Notes: generated by a model not told the origin, from the letters alone. A stretch of DNA of 64,000 bases from Megalonaias nervosa (GCA_016617855.1 JAECUM010001130.1:62001-126000), one strand, 5' to 3'. Counted from the first letter of the stretch, positions 1 to 12,260 are shown. Program-made: numbers and translations.

Positions 1-632
1 GACTGAAAGATCAGGGTTCCTCCTTACACTAGGCACAAGAAATCCACAAACTATAGATGATGGACACCTGGAGATGTTCTGCAGAAACCATTTTTCTTCT
101 ATGAGTCACAGTGTCATAGATTTTTTATGTTTTGATTCTGATATTGATAGAATTCTTTGTTATCCCATGTCCATGCTATGTTTGGTAACTATAGATAGTG
201 CAGTTACTGCGCAAAAACCTTTGTCCTTGTTTCAGTCACAGTGACCTGGAGATCTGGAATTTCTAGCCCCAAATCAATATGATTCTTCCTTACCTAAAGT
301 GCAAGCAATCCACAATGTTTAATAATTGTAAATGGTGGGTAACCAAAGTTATTATGTCAAAACCAAACTGGTAACTGTTATCAACAGATGGAAGGAAAAC
401 ACCATACCATAATATGCTCTACCAAGTTTCATAAATTTTTCAGGAGATACGAAGCTAATAAAATTGTGATGGATAGACATGCTTACCCAGTATACCCCAA
501 CCCCACTCCCCAACTTCTTTTTCAGTTGGTGGTGGTGTTGGTGGCATAAAACACCCATTTAGAGTTTTAAAAAAATCTTAGTATGTTAATTTGTTTATGT
601 GGTATAGTGTTTACTGTGAAGGTGCCAAAGAT
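1..632. other. No gene recognised
   Basis: AT-rich sequence with short, non-conserved open frames on both strands. I see no domain, RNA gene or clear repeat here. Confidence 0.5.
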
Positions 633-905
633 GCTCCAACAAGCCATGTGAGAAGTTATTTCAGCCTGCTTATTATTTTATAACAATTAACTCCATCAAG
701 CCAGATAAGAAGTTTTTCAGCCTTTCCATTATTTTGTAACATTCTAACAAGCCTGGTGAGAAATATTACAGTCTGGCTGTTATTATCTACAGTCACCTCC
801 AACAGGCAGGTGAGAAGGTTTTTAGCCTGACTGTTATTAAGTAACAATCATCTCCAACAGGCAGGTGGGAAGTTTTTCAGCCTGGCTGCTATTACATAAC
901 AATCA
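633..905. repeat. Degenerate minisatellite, unit about 62-67 bp
   Basis: Four to five imperfect copies follow one another. Each carries a core like 'ctccaacaggcaggtgagaa', then 'tttttcagcctg' and 'ttattatttaacaat'. Copies differ by substitutions and small indels, so this is an old tandem array. No coding role is suggested. Confidence 0.75.
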
Positions 906-1044
906 ATTAAGCAGTGATAGCAGTGACCAGTGAATAATTGTAAGTTGAAATCTGACAGACCGGTTGGTGGAGCAGAGATTTATCAATACCAATTACCAAA
1001 TAAATATATCTAAGAATACCATGTTAATCCATGTGTATGTATCA

Positions 1045-1662
1045 GTTGATTGTGATGGATATACACTGATAGTTTGAAATGTGAAAACAGATCTGCTTTT
1101 GCACCATGTATTTGCATATCAGGATGTACATTGATAGCCTTAAAAATGATAGCAGATCAGCTTTTGCACATGTCAGCACATTAGGATCTACACTGATAGC
1201 TTGGATCTGCTTTTTCATAACTTGCCTGCAGATTAGGCTGTACACTGATAGCGAGAAATGAGTATTTACTTTAATACAATGTACCCTCAGATTAGGGGGA
1301 ACACTGATAGCTTGAAATGTGTATTTACTTTAATACAATGTGCCCTCAGATTAGGGGGAACACTGATAGCTTGAAATGTGTATTTGCTTTAATACAATGT
1401 GCCCTCAGATTAGGGGGAACACTGATAGCTTGAAATGTGCATTTACTTTAATACAATGTGCCCTCCGATTAGGGGGAAAACTGATAGCTTGAAATGTGTA
1501 TTTACTTTAATAATGTGCCCTCAGATTAGGGGGAACTCTGATAGCTTGAAATGTGTATTTACTTTAATGCAATGTGCCCTCAGATTAGGGGTAACACTGA
1601 TAGCTTGAAATGTGTATTTACTTTAGTACAATGTGCCCTCAGATTAGGGGGAACACTGATAG
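1045..1662. repeat. Minisatellite, 59-bp unit
   Basis: From about 1250 to 1662 there are roughly seven copies of a 59-bp unit containing 'gatagcttgaaatgtg', 'tttactttaata' and 'ccctcagattaggggg'. The phase slips one base per 60-base line, which fixes the period at 59. More diverged relatives with the same 'cactgatagcttgaaatg' core extend left to about 1045. The array runs directly into the 36-bp array on its right. Confidence 0.9.
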
Positions 1663-1663
1663 G

Positions 1664-1962
1664 TGGTAGTAGATCTGAGTCTAGGCTCTATGCATCTGGA
1701 TACAAGTTATCTGAGTCTAGGCTCTATGCATCTGGATACAAGTTATCTGAGTCTAGACTCTGTGCATCTGGATACAAGTTTTCTGAGTCTAGGCTCTGTG
1801 CATCTGGATACAAGTTATCTGAGTCTAGGCTCTATGCATCTGGATACAAGTTATCTGAGTCTAGACTCTATGCATCTGGATACAAGTTATCTGAGTCTAG
1901 ACTCTATGCATCTGGATACAAGTTATCTGAGTCTAGGCTCTATGCATCTGGATACAAGTTAC
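1664..1962. repeat. Minisatellite, 36-bp unit, eight copies
   Basis: Eight near-identical 36-bp units contain 'ctgagtctaggctctatg' and 'catctggatacaagtt'. The unit is a multiple of three, so two plus-strand frames stay open across the array, giving 12-residue periodic peptides (for example LSESRLYASGYK). Units differ at only a few sites, mainly 'aggctc/agactc' and 'tatgc/tgtgc'. There is no flanking exon structure, and the open frames are best explained by the unit length. Confidence 0.9.
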
Positions 1963-2159
1963 ACATTAGCCAATAGCATATATTCTTTGAAGTTTTAAAT
2001 GAAGTTTTATATTACGGTATACTGTCTTATGACACAAGTTACATTTTCAGAAATAGACATATAGCCCAGTATAATTAACAAAACATAGTCCCTTGAAGGG
2101 ATTGATTCTTTACTGGCACAAAACAATTTCCAGGAATTCATGATAAGACCATTATTTCT

Positions 2160-3220
2160 TTTAACTGCCATATGTGGAAACCATGTTTGATATTTTTGAT
2201 GACAAGATTTTCAAATTAGCCTCTGCGGCATCATATTAGATGTAAAACTGGCACCATTTAGAACCAGCTAGACACCATTAGAAGTCTTTCGGTGAAACTC
2301 CATGTCAATATGACAACCCATTCAGGAAAAGAAGTGATAAAAAGATTTTCAAGATGACTGCCTTGATGGTCATAATGGATGTCAAATCAGCATCATTTCC
2401 ATTTAGGACCAATTGAACTTCATAAGAAATCCTTTAGTATAATCCCCATGTTGATATGACCATCCATCTATGAGGAGTAGCAATAACATGACTTTCGATA
2501 TAGCTAAAATGGTGGACAACAGATCAGCACCATTTCAGTTGTAGAACCAACAAGATCTGGCTACACTGAATGTCAGATTGGCACAAATTTTATTTAGGAC
2601 CAACTAGTAATCATAAGAAGTCAGCTGGTGAAAGCCCCATGCTTATAAGACTTTTCATTCAGGAAGAATACTAATAACCAAATTTCCAAGATGGCTGCCA
2701 AGGTGGTGATATTAGATATATCAGCACCATTTTTATTTAGAACCTACCAGATCAAACAAAACCTTTCAGTAAAACCACATGCTGATACGACCATCCATTT
2801 GGGAGGAAAAGCAATAACAAGAGTTTCATTATGGTCACTGTGTTGGCCATATCGGATATCCAAGTTGCACCATTTTCATTTAGGACCAACTAGACATCAT
2901 AAGATGTCTTCAGGTGAAAACCTCATGTTGATGGCTGATATGGCAGCCATAATGGACATCACACTGGCACCATTTTCATTTATGACGATCTAGGCATTTT
3001 AAGAAGACATTTCATGAAAACCTCATGCAAATGTGAATCTTCATGCAGGAAGAGTAGTGATGAGAATTTTAAGTTGACCACAGTGGAGGTCATATTGGAT
3101 GTCCAAGCAGTAACATTCTCATTTAGGACCAACTAAACTATGCGATGAATGTGTGTGTGAAGTTTCATGACAATCTTCTCAGTATTTAGGAGAAATAGTG
3201 GTGATAAATTTGTGCTAATG
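2160..3220. repeat. 160-bp class interspersed/tandem repeat, array 1
   Basis: About six diverged copies of a unit of roughly 150-165 bp. Recurring pieces are 'aagatggctgcc', 'gtggtcatattgga', 'cagcaccattttcattta', 'ggaccaactagacatcat', 'gtgaaaaccccatgttgat' and 'gaccatccattcaggag'. The same family recurs at 24850-25110, weakly at 33300-33660, and as a long array at 42130-43260. Short open frames such as 2691-2993 are chance products. Confidence 0.8.
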
Positions 3221-3960
3221 GATAGATACCAGACAACGTATCATCCCATAAGCTCTTTTGGTATTTGACCAGAGAGCTAAAATAATTATTTTCTCTCCAA
3301 TTACAGTGAACCAAAAAGCAATAAAAACTGATTGCTCAAAATGATTAATCAACATTTGTTTGGATTGTCCTATGGACAAAACAAAATCAAGTTGATGCTC
3401 TTTGATTTGACCCCCTGTAATTAAAAAAAGTTAAAATTAAACCTCATACTGTATGAAAATGAGTCAAATTCTTGAAATCTAATTACAAAAACACCAAGAA
3501 AAAAAAACTTAAATGAATAAAACCATTTACCAGAAAATAAAATACAAGCAGTGAATATATGACACTGAAAGGCTGAACATGTAAAAATTGTCCATTCATT
3601 TCTATACATAAAACAATGCAATAAAAATGAAATTTTTAAAATTTTCTAGATTTGGATAGAGTGTTCGCTTTCTTGTTACCAAGAGATTTGAGACCAGACA
3701 TTGATTTTCCAGTTCAAAGTCTGAGTTAAAGCTGTAAACACAAAATATTTCATGTTAATAACTGTTATTGCCTCTTCCAGTTAAAAGTCTTTCTGAACAT
3801 GTAACAACTCAAAATTAAACTCTCTTTGACTGTTTTCAATCCAAAGCACGGTTCAGGTAAACCACTCATCCTCTCATCTGGACCAGGTTAAAATTGGCTG
3901 GTAAGATGAAAACTTTGCTACTTATCCATCCATGGGCCTAGAAGTGTGTGTGTGTGTGTG

Positions 3961-4266
3961 TTGCAATTTTTAACATAGCTTTAACATTTTTTTCAGTCAT
4001 ATCGCTATGATGTCTGCAGTGTGGCAGTTTATAGTGATATCTAGCACTGGGGCATCATGCCGCAGATGTAGCATCATGTCCCACCCAGTCACATTATCAC
4101 GAGACCAGGCTGACCAGTCCTAACACTAACCTCTTAATGCTGAGTGCCAAGCGAGGCAGCTGCTAGTACCATTTTTAAAAGTCTTTGGTACGAGTCGGCC
4201 GGGGTTCGTACCTGCGACCGTCCGCATCAGAGGCAGACGCTCCAATTGCTATGTCACCTGAGCAGT
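3961..4266 (-). repeat. tRNA-derived SINE, family A, copy 1
   Basis: The head is at the right end on the minus strand. The reverse complement of 'cggggttcgtacctgcgacc' is a mutated B box, and an A-box region lies near 4245-4262. The body includes 'cagtcatatcgctatgatg', 'gcatcatgccgcagatgtag' and 'gaccagtcctaacactaacc', shared with copies at 15971 and 63170. The tail (left side) abuts a short (GT)n run at 3946-3961. The B box has lost its consensus A, so this copy is decayed. Confidence 0.85.
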
Positions 4267-4436
4267 CATCAGCCAAGTAGAAGCAGATTGACATGCTGAA
4301 AATAAATCTGAGTGCATTTTCTACCTTTAGCAATAGTCAAAGTTTGGCATCACTTAACACTTGACATGCATCAATTAAAGATATCCTTTGCCAAATTTTC
4401 CTCATTGTTATCAGTCTAGCACATGTTGCAAAAGGA

Positions 4437-5419
4437 ACAACTTGTTTTGGGGTTTTTATTTTATACAGGTACCTGGCATAAATTTGATACTAAAATGGGT
4501 ATATATTATAAAAATTTATTATGTTACAGCTTGTTTTTGGGATTTTATTTTACACAGGTACCTGGTATAAATTTGATACTAAAATGGGTATATATTATAA
4601 AAATTTATTATGCTACAGCTTGTTTGGGTTTTTTTATTTTACACAGGTACCTGGCATAAATTTGATACTAAACTGGGTATATATTATAAAAATTTATTAT
4701 GCTACAGCTTGTTTTGGGATTTTTATTTTACACAGGTACCTGGCATAAATTTGATACTAAAATGGGTATATGTTATAAAAATTTATTATGCTACAGCTTG
4801 TTTTGGGGTTTTTATTTTACACAGGTACCTGGCATAAATTTGATACTAAAATGGGTATATATTATAAAAATTTATTATGCTACAGCTTGTTTGGTTTTTT
4901 TTATTTTACACAGGTACCTGGCATAAATTTGATACTAAACTGGGTATATATTATAAAAATTTATTATGCTACAGCTTGTTTTGGGATTTTTATTTTACAC
5001 AGGTACCTGGCATAAATTTGATACTAAAATGGGTATATATTATAAAAATTTATTATGCTACAGCTTGTTTTGGGGTTTTATTTTACACAGGTACCTGGTA
5101 TAAATTTGATACTAAAATGGGTATATAATATAAAAATTTATTATGCTACAGCTTGTTTTGGGGTTTTTATTTTACACAGGTACCTGGCATAAATTTGATA
5201 CTAAACTGGGTATATATTATAAAAATTTATTATGCTACAGCTTGTTTTGGGGTTTTTATTTTACACAGGTACCTGGCATAAATTTGATACTAAAATGGGT
5301 ATGTATTACAAAAATATATTATGCTACAGCTTGTTTTGGGGTTTTATTTTACACAGGTACCTGGTATAAATTTGATACTAAAATGGGCATATATTATAAA
5401 AATATATTATGCTACAGCT
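4437..5419. repeat. Minisatellite, 89-bp unit, eleven copies
   Basis: Eleven units of about 89 bp run 'cttgttttggggtttt', 'tattttacacaggtacctgg', 'ataaatttgatactaaaatg', 'ggtatatattataaaaattt', 'attatgctacag'. Variants ('aaactggg', 'gtttgggtttt', 'gggatttt') recur every third unit: units 3-5 match units 6-8, giving a 267-bp higher-order repeat. Each unit has a pyrimidine-rich run followed by CAG/GTACC, which looks like a 3' splice site and a 5' splice site back to back. Overlapping 75-residue open frames are repeat artefacts. Confidence 0.95.
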
Positions 5420-7519
5420 TCACACTGACAATGACATTTATCAGTACTTTAGGTACATTGATACACAGAAAGTTTTCCTTTCAATGAGTGATCATACATC
5501 TTTACGAGTCAGACCTTGGAAACGTTAAGAGACAAAGATTGTCAACATTTTTGTGATTTTCCACCTGGTCAGGCGATGGTACAGTTGCAACAGGTCAGCG
5601 GTATTTTCAAGACTGAAGCTTCATTGACACACTGTCATGCCAAAGCGTAGATACCAACATATATTTCTATAAGCAGGTGATTACTTTTCACTAGAAAAAT
5701 GTTGCAAACTTATACTTGACTTATAAACATTGTCTATTATTACATTATAATCTAAGGAGCTATATATTAGAAAATAATATTCTCATGGTTTTGACCCATT
5801 TTAGTATCAAGCTTGCATGTGGTTCTTTATTAAAAGCATATGCAGTATAGTGATTAGTGTAATGTGATGAGTATAATGATGACAGGGATGAGTAATTTTT
5901 CCAACTCCTCAATACCAGCACTTGGGAATTTGTTTCCTGAGCCCTGCATGAGAAGCTATATCCCTACTTATCACTATGTGGAGGGATAAACCAATTCATC
6001 TTGAAATAAAGGCATGATTCAATCACTGTACAAACAAAGAAAAAAACACATTAAGGTAATAGTTTTTATTATTGAGAAGTGTTGCAAAAACGGATTTTAT
6101 ATATGCAGCACTAAATACATGTATATTGGAATTGACTATACTGTATCACAGAACTGTATATATGGCATTTCATGCACAATGTAATTTAATTTTCTTGCAC
6201 ATCATCTGATCCAAAAACATGCATCCATTTGTTTTTTTCACAAACAACATTCATGTAATACCCCCCTGATTATCTGAGACTCCCTGTTTCAGACTTTAAA
6301 ATTTGGCCAGAAAAATAAGAAAAACCGAAAATCTCCCTTATACCAATCAACAATTTCCTTGTTCATTGTATATTTTTGTTTGGAGAATCACTTGACAATG
6401 AAAAAAATCTCACTCCCAAGGCTTTTCTAGAATTCGAAGTACTACTAGTATGAAATCTAGTTCTACAAAATTTCAGCTTTAAATCGATCCTATTCAAACA
6501 TGACCAATAATTTCAGTTTTGATGCAAATATTCATTTTCATGAGCTAACAGCTTCCTTAATTTGCTTTTACCCATATAATTTATTCTGGGATCCAATCTA
6601 ATATTCTGAATTTTAAAGAGTCTGGTGACTTGGAGATAAAGTCAGTAAATTTAATGGGGCATATATATAGTGATTTCTGCATACCAAATCTATAGAAAAT
6701 ATTGAGATGTTTGAAATATACCCAATGGCATAGTACAATCAGTGGAAAAATTAAATACTTTAAGTCAAGAAAATAAACACACATGTATACAAACTTTTAA
6801 CTCTTCAAGTAGATAACAAAGCTTCAATGGTGACAACTATTTACTTTCAAGGTGGCTTATCACATTCTTATTCATCTTTTGTTTAATTTCAGTTGATTCA
6901 TGTTTCTTGTTTATCTGTATCTCAGTGTTTTGAGTGTTAAGACTGCCACAGTTATTTAGATGCATTTTTTACATTGTAGTTTACTGGTGAGTTCTTTTAT
7001 GCATTATGTACATTTATTTGTGAACTTATTGATTCTGAATGTAATATCTGAATTGTAAAAGCAGCATGACAACTTCATCAGTGCCTACAAATACATATTG
7101 TTTTAATTACAATGCATACATGTTATAATGGAGATCAGATACAGAATACATGGACATGATTCTAGCATAGATCATACCTGCCATATTCCCAGACAGTGGC
7201 TTTTTTTAAAGACTTAAAAAGTATGTTTTGAGGTCCCAAGTGGAGTCAGTGCATGTGACCAAAAACAGCGATATCATCCAACTGAGAATGAGGTAACCCT
7301 TGATATAAGCCTGATGAAAATGATTGGAAATTTGAATCTGAAAATAACCTGTCTGTCCTGTTCAAAACTTTGATACATTTACAAAGAAAAAAAGTTGGTA
7401 GACCTTGTCAAATACAGTATTGTCAAATATCATCACCATACACATATGTGCACACACACATAATCACAACCACACTGACATTAAATAAAAAATATACATC
7501 AAGTTTTTGTCTTTAAAAT
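5420..7519. other. No gene recognised
   Basis: AT-rich spacer. The one notable item is 5795-5810, a 16-base perfect reverse complement of part of the 89-bp unit ('ttgatactaaaatggg'), an inverted stray piece of the neighbouring array. Other open frames look random. Confidence 0.5.
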
Positions 7520-7777
7520 TTATTGGACAGCAAATTCTGATGCAGTCTTTGCTGCTCTCAATAGTTCAACAGGGGTTTTGAAGCTAATGCAAATGTCATT
7601 AATGTTCATCACTATACTCACTGGGACTGGATAGTACTGGTGTTCAAACTTCTTTGCTGGATTTTCTAAGCAAATCCTGGTCAGAACCGAGCTGTTTTGG
7701 ATGACCATAAAAATGTCATTGTCCAAATGGTATCTGATGCAGTCTGATAATGAGATATGCTTGTCTTCATAGAAAAA
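7520..7777 (-). CDS. Unrecognised 85-codon ORF, possible 3' exon
   Basis: The frame is open from just after a TAA at 7778-7780 down to a stop at 7520-7522. It starts without a clear ATG, and internal Met codons occur. The translation has a mixed, protein-like composition, with segments such as DKHISLSDCIRYHLDNDIF, NPAKKFEHQYYPVPVS and a C-terminal ELLRAAKTASEFAVQ. It lies in a region with few other long frames and is not part of a repeat I can see. It could be the last exon of a gene downstream of the PARP14-like locus, or chance. I do not recognise the family, and the acceptor is unclear (a weak 'tttttctatgaag' candidate). Confidence 0.3.
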   Translation of the reverse strand, partial: FFYEDKHISLSDCIRYHLDNDIFMVIQNSSVLTRICLENPAKKFEHQYYPVPVSIVMNINDICISFKTPVELLRAAKTASEFAVQ

Positions 7778-8029
7778 TTAATATATCACAAGTTTGGGAC
7801 TGACCATTTCAGTGGGAGAAGGGTGGCCATAATATTTTCAAGTGGGCTTTACAGTTAATAGATAGTTCCCGAATGACGTCATCAGCCACCATATTTGTGG
7901 TATGCCAATAGATTTCCCATTGAGTTTATACGGTGTTTGAAAGTTGAAATAAATTCATTGAATCTCAAGGTACTGTTACAAAAGATACATACATATAAAC
8001 AGAATGCAAATCAGGCTTCCTGTTATTAT

Positions 8030-8965
8030 CTATAGATGTAATTTATAAGCTGATCTTGCTTCAGTGTGCCTTGTTCAAAATTGTCAATTTTGGTGATTGC
8101 ATATAGGAGAAACTGCCAGGTTGCCCATCGTCCAGGTAATATGGGCAGAATATCATCTGCTAATGATCTTATTGGGAAGCAGCTATACAGCAGTAATAAA
8201 TTCCTCTGTCCAGTACCACTGCTAAGAGCCACAATGGACACAATTTTGTTCAAGCATGTCCAAAGAGACACTTCTAACTACTTTTTATCAATGTTATCCA
8301 CATAGTTGCTAAGGAAGCCACACTGATGTTAGAGGAACAACAATGGATACAAGTTTGGTACAGTGTACAATAAAAACATTCATACCAAGTTTATGATTGA
8401 TTTAGCTGTCCTGTAAAAGTAGTTGAAAATAAGACTTTCCATATGGCTGTTATAGAAGCACACCATCGGCAGAGGAGCCACGTGAAACAGAATTTTGATA
8501 ACGAATGTTTTACAGAAACATACCAAACTAATCTTATAATACTTGGCACAGCTGTTCAATACAAGAAATCCAAAACAGGTTTTCCACATTGATATTAAAG
8601 AAGCCACTCTGGATAAAATTTTGATAGAGAATGTCCTAAGAAACATTTCGAATAAGTCTATCAAAAGTCAACCATTCTAGAAAAGGTTTTCTGTATGAAA
8701 GTCACACAACTGTAAGAGGATCTATCAAAGACAATTTTGATGGAGCATGTCCTAAGAAACAAGCATCCAAACTTCATCAGAATTGGCTAGACTGTTCCAA
8801 AGGAGAAGTCAAACATATTTTTTTTCTACATGGTTGCTATGGATGACACACTGTTGCTAGGGAACCACTCTTAAGACAATTTTGGTAAAACATATCCTAA
8901 GGAACATTCCTGAAAATTTTGATCTAAACTGGACCAGTGGCTTCTGAGAAGTCACAATAATAAAT
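8030..8965. repeat. Diverged tandem repeat, roughly 130-170 bp
   Basis: Several old copies of a unit with 'gacaattttgatggagcatg', 'tcctaagaaac', 'gttgctagggaacc' and 'cttctgagaagtcac'. Spacing varies with indels. The open frames here (8026-8305 both strands, 8380-8664) fall inside these copies and are not gene-like. Confidence 0.6.
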
Positions 8966-9044
8966 ATGGACAGATGTTGGATGCAGAGCCATGTCATTGA
9001 AGCTCAAATGGCCAGGTGAACTAAAAGTATTTGTGACAGTTGTT

Positions 9045-9050
<6 letters not shown>

Positions 9051-9075
<25 letters not shown>
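9051..9075. repeat. (GA)n microsatellite
   Basis: About 12 GA dinucleotides in a row. Confidence 0.97.
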
Positions 9076-9077
<2 letters not shown>

Positions 9078-9769
9078 AGGTTAGTAGACCTAGTATATAT
9101 AAGAGATTAGTAAGCCATATTAATTATCATAATATTCATTCCTCATGTATTCTAGAAATTGGAGAATTCTTTGAAAATGGTATGTCCACACATGCATATT
9201 CATACTGCCAGGCGTTATAATGACTCTAAATATGAGACTGGACATTAAAAGACATGTTGCATCTTCTGTTTCTTATTAGATAACAAAAACAAAAGATTCT
9301 TATACAATTTAAATGATGCAATAACAGTACTGTGACAGAAAATGATAAAGTCAATAAAAAGTATAAAAGACCGTTTGGAAATCTTTATAAGCTGCTTTAA
9401 ATTGCCAGTGTATGCTTTCTGCTGCAGAAAAGCACTGTTATCTAAATAACTGTGCAACACTAAAAACATTACCTCAATTACATACTTTTTCTTTATGAAT
9501 TTTATAAGGGAATCTATGATCTTGAATCTATGAAATTTGATGATTTTTAAATAATTATTCAACTATTTATCAAGATTAAATTTTTTCAAATACTCCAACA
9601 TTTCACAAGCAATCATCCTTAAGTTTGAAAATTCATAATGACTTGATTCTTCACACAGAGTATCAAGTATAATTATAAAACGTCAAGGATCAATGTTCAT
9701 ACTTTATAGCAAGTTTAAGTTTATTAAGTAAAAAGTGAAAAATTGTTTGTATGAATTTTAAGGTATTTT

Positions 9770-9862
9770 ACAGTACAATCTGTCTTAAGAGACCACACTT
9801 CCGCTAACTAAAAGCAGTCTCTCAAGACAGGTGGTCTCTGAGTACAGGTTTGTACCAAACAA
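9770..9862. mobile_element. DNA-transposon end-like fragment
   Basis: The stretch 'cagtacaatctgtcttaaga' followed by 'gaccac', and a nearby opposed 'gtctctcaagacaggtggtc', resemble terminal inverted repeats of the 'cttaagagaccac' type seen on pogo/Tc-like elements. No transposase is attached. This is likely a short derivative or a lone end. Confidence 0.35.
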
Positions 9863-10301
9863 CCAATTTCCAGATTCACAATTCAGCCCTATTTAAGAAG
9901 GAAAAATACCCACAATCACTGTACATATATTGTATTCTTTCTTGATAGTTCTTGTCAAAATATTTCATGCATTCTGAAAATAAAATTATAGCAATAAAGA
10001 TATAATCTATCACTGAATCACATTTATATCTGAAGATCATGTGTACATGTATTAGCACGCAAAATTGTTCCTAATTGACTCCTTGTCCTTTATAACACTC
10101 TGAATTAAAACTATTTTGTGAGTGGGTTACTTTTTTCACTTCTTTCAATGATATTAAATCTCTCCTCCAGTGTTGTAGAAATTGTCTTTCTGTAGTAGGA
10201 GGCTCTGCCATTGTTATTAAAGTGCTAGCTAACGTTATCAGTGCTCAATTGTAATAACAACTGTAATGATGGTCTTGTTGTTTTGATCAGACTTTGGGGA
10301 A

Positions 10302-10303
<2 letters not shown>

Positions 10304-10388
<85 letters not shown>
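10304..10388. repeat. (TA)n(CA)n compound microsatellite
   Basis: About 65 bases of TA repeats followed by about 20 bases of CA repeats. The ORF crossing it (10241-10450) is a dinucleotide artefact. Confidence 0.98.
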
Positions 10389-10734
10389 TTCTATATGTAT
10401 CAATTCATGAAAATATAAAGAAACAATTATCTCATCCAGAAAAAGAATAATTTATACAGAGACAAAAGTCAATGGCTTAATTTAGATGACATAAAGAGAT
10501 TAACTCTATAAACAAAAGGTGTAAGCAGCTGCACCAACTTGAATTCATGATTACTTGGTCTGTGGACTGTAATCAATGTACCATAAAAAAATATAACAAA
10601 CAACACAATCCTTTAACAATCACAACTGAGTCTGAGAAATGATTTTCATTGCTGGTTTAATAGACAAATGTCTCATTCATCACATGCATTATGGACTAAC
10701 GCCAAAGAGAAACAATATATGTGACCACTACACT

Positions 10735-11135
10735 GACTTTTGCACTAAAATGGCTGTCGTGACATGTACATTAGACTGGTTTAGAGTCTATAACAAAGGA
10801 CACAAAATGCTTTACCTGCAAAATTTAAAAACTAGTAGCCTGCCTCCTTTTTCTTTTGTTTAATTTGTTTGTTTTAGTCTTTAGAACAGACTTTACTTTT
10901 CAAGCGACTGTGGTTCTAAAGGATTAAATAAAGGTATGTGGTGTTAGCATCTTTTCTCATGATATGGTTGTTCATAGTGTTATTTTAGAACACTCTGCAT
11001 GTGCTTTAGTCTGGTTTACAACCTACAACATATGACACTTCATGCATGACCTGTAGAATTTTATAATCCAGTAGCCAGCCTAATTTTTTCAACAGTCTTT
11101 TTTGATAAAGGATTATATAAAGGTCAGTGGCATTT
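10735..11135. repeat. Diverged tandem duplication, offset about 237 bp
   Basis: Two copies share 'tagtctggtttacaacctac' versus 'tagactggtttagagtctat', then 'aaaatgct/aagaattt', 'ccagtagccagcct' versus 'actagtagcctgcct', and 'aaaggattatataaaggt'. There are many mismatches, so the duplication is old. Confidence 0.65.
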
Positions 11136-11574
11136 ATCTGTTTTTGCAATGAGGTCCTTCATAGCAGTGTCGAAATGCATATTTTGCCAAGAAAAAAGTT
11201 ATTTAAGACAGTTTTTAGTACACATTCCTCAGATATATAATTCCTTCATTTTTCTACATTTTCATGAAATCCAATACATTAGTTATAAGGTTAGAATCAA
11301 CTTAATACTTATTTTAGGAATTTGGACAAAACCTTTACAATAATTGGCATTGGTTATGTTGTACTTTCCGAAATATGAAATGACTGAAAGTTTTACTGCA
11401 AATAACCTTACTGGGACTGACAAAACTAGATCAGTTTGCCTTGTCATCCAAAATGAATACAAAGAAGATGAACTCAATAAATGCTTTCTTTTCTGTGTAG
11501 GCATCAATGTTCCTTTCTAATGAATACAAGCAACTTTCTTCAATGGTTAGCTAATATCCAGGAAAATCTGAGAA

Positions 11575-11842
11575 AAAAATATTTATGATTTTCTTATGGA
11601 CACCAATAAGATACAAAAACAACTAATTTCCTTAGTGCAGTTATTCCTTTAAAGTGAATCATATCACACAATCATTTTCTCACAGACTACAAAAGGATGC
11701 AATAATTGACTTAGTGTAGTTAAACCTTTAAAATGAATCATATCACACAATGATTTTCTTTGGGACTACATTAAGATGCAATAACAACTAACTGGCTTGG
11801 TGTAGTTACATCTTTGAACTCCATCATATCACACACATAAAA
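11575..11842. repeat. Diverged minisatellite, unit about 88 bp, three copies
   Basis: Three successive copies contain 'gatgcaataacaactaa', 'cttagtgtagttaaacct' and 'gaatcatatcacacaat', then 'gattttctt'. The array sits 3' of the PARP14-like gene. Confidence 0.7.
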
Positions 11843-12006
11843 TGTTGCACATAGTATGCATATAACCATAATAGAGAATGTAATTAGCAATTCCTCCAAC
11901 CTGATCTTCTCAAATTCATGAAGTTACATCTGTATTCATGGCAAGTTGTAAAATAAGAACTTATCAGATACTGTATACAAAAGAATTAACAATAACTTTT
12001 TATGAC

Positions 12007-12219
12007 TTTTTCAAGAAAATAAAACCTACATCTGTCTATTTAAATGTGATCAGATACTCTGGGATGGCCTGTGTGTCACTGAAAATTATAAACATTCCTG
12101 AATTACTGATATTGTCTACCATAGAGTCATACAGTTCATTTGCTTTACCACCAGATTTTGTGGGTGGAACTCTCATTCCTTTTTGGCCTGTGGTGTATTG
12201 CCCAGTCAAAACATGACAG
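12007..12219 (-). pseudogene. Duplicated PARP C-terminal coding block
   Basis: This block is a tandem copy of the last part of the PARP14-like terminal exon, displaced exactly 225 bp toward the 3' side of the gene. Reading the minus strand, it translates without a stop for the last 60 residues of the ART domain (from CHVLTGQYTTG to the end PEYLITFK) and ends in the same TAG. No indel separates it from the main copy, and many substitutions change residues. Upstream of it, an in-frame TGA and the absence of an AG acceptor suggest it cannot be reached by simple splicing and would sit in the 3' UTR of the main transcript. It keeps the Glu in PEYLITF that the main exon has changed to Val. It could be a dead exon duplicate, or the product of conversion with a paralog. 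Confidence 0.85.
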
Positions 12220-12260
12220 AAAAATCAACACCTTTTCAAGAAAATAAAACCTATGTGTGT

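Noticed and set aside
1551..1998. Two overlapping repetitive open frames of 111-141 codons
   Set aside because: They follow from the 36-bp unit being a multiple of three. There is no start context, signal peptide or exon.
4388..5487. Overlapping 75-114 codon frames
   Set aside because: They recur every 89 bp as the minisatellite repeats. Not coding.
10241..10450. 69-codon frame rich in Tyr-Ile
   Set aside because: A dinucleotide microsatellite translated.
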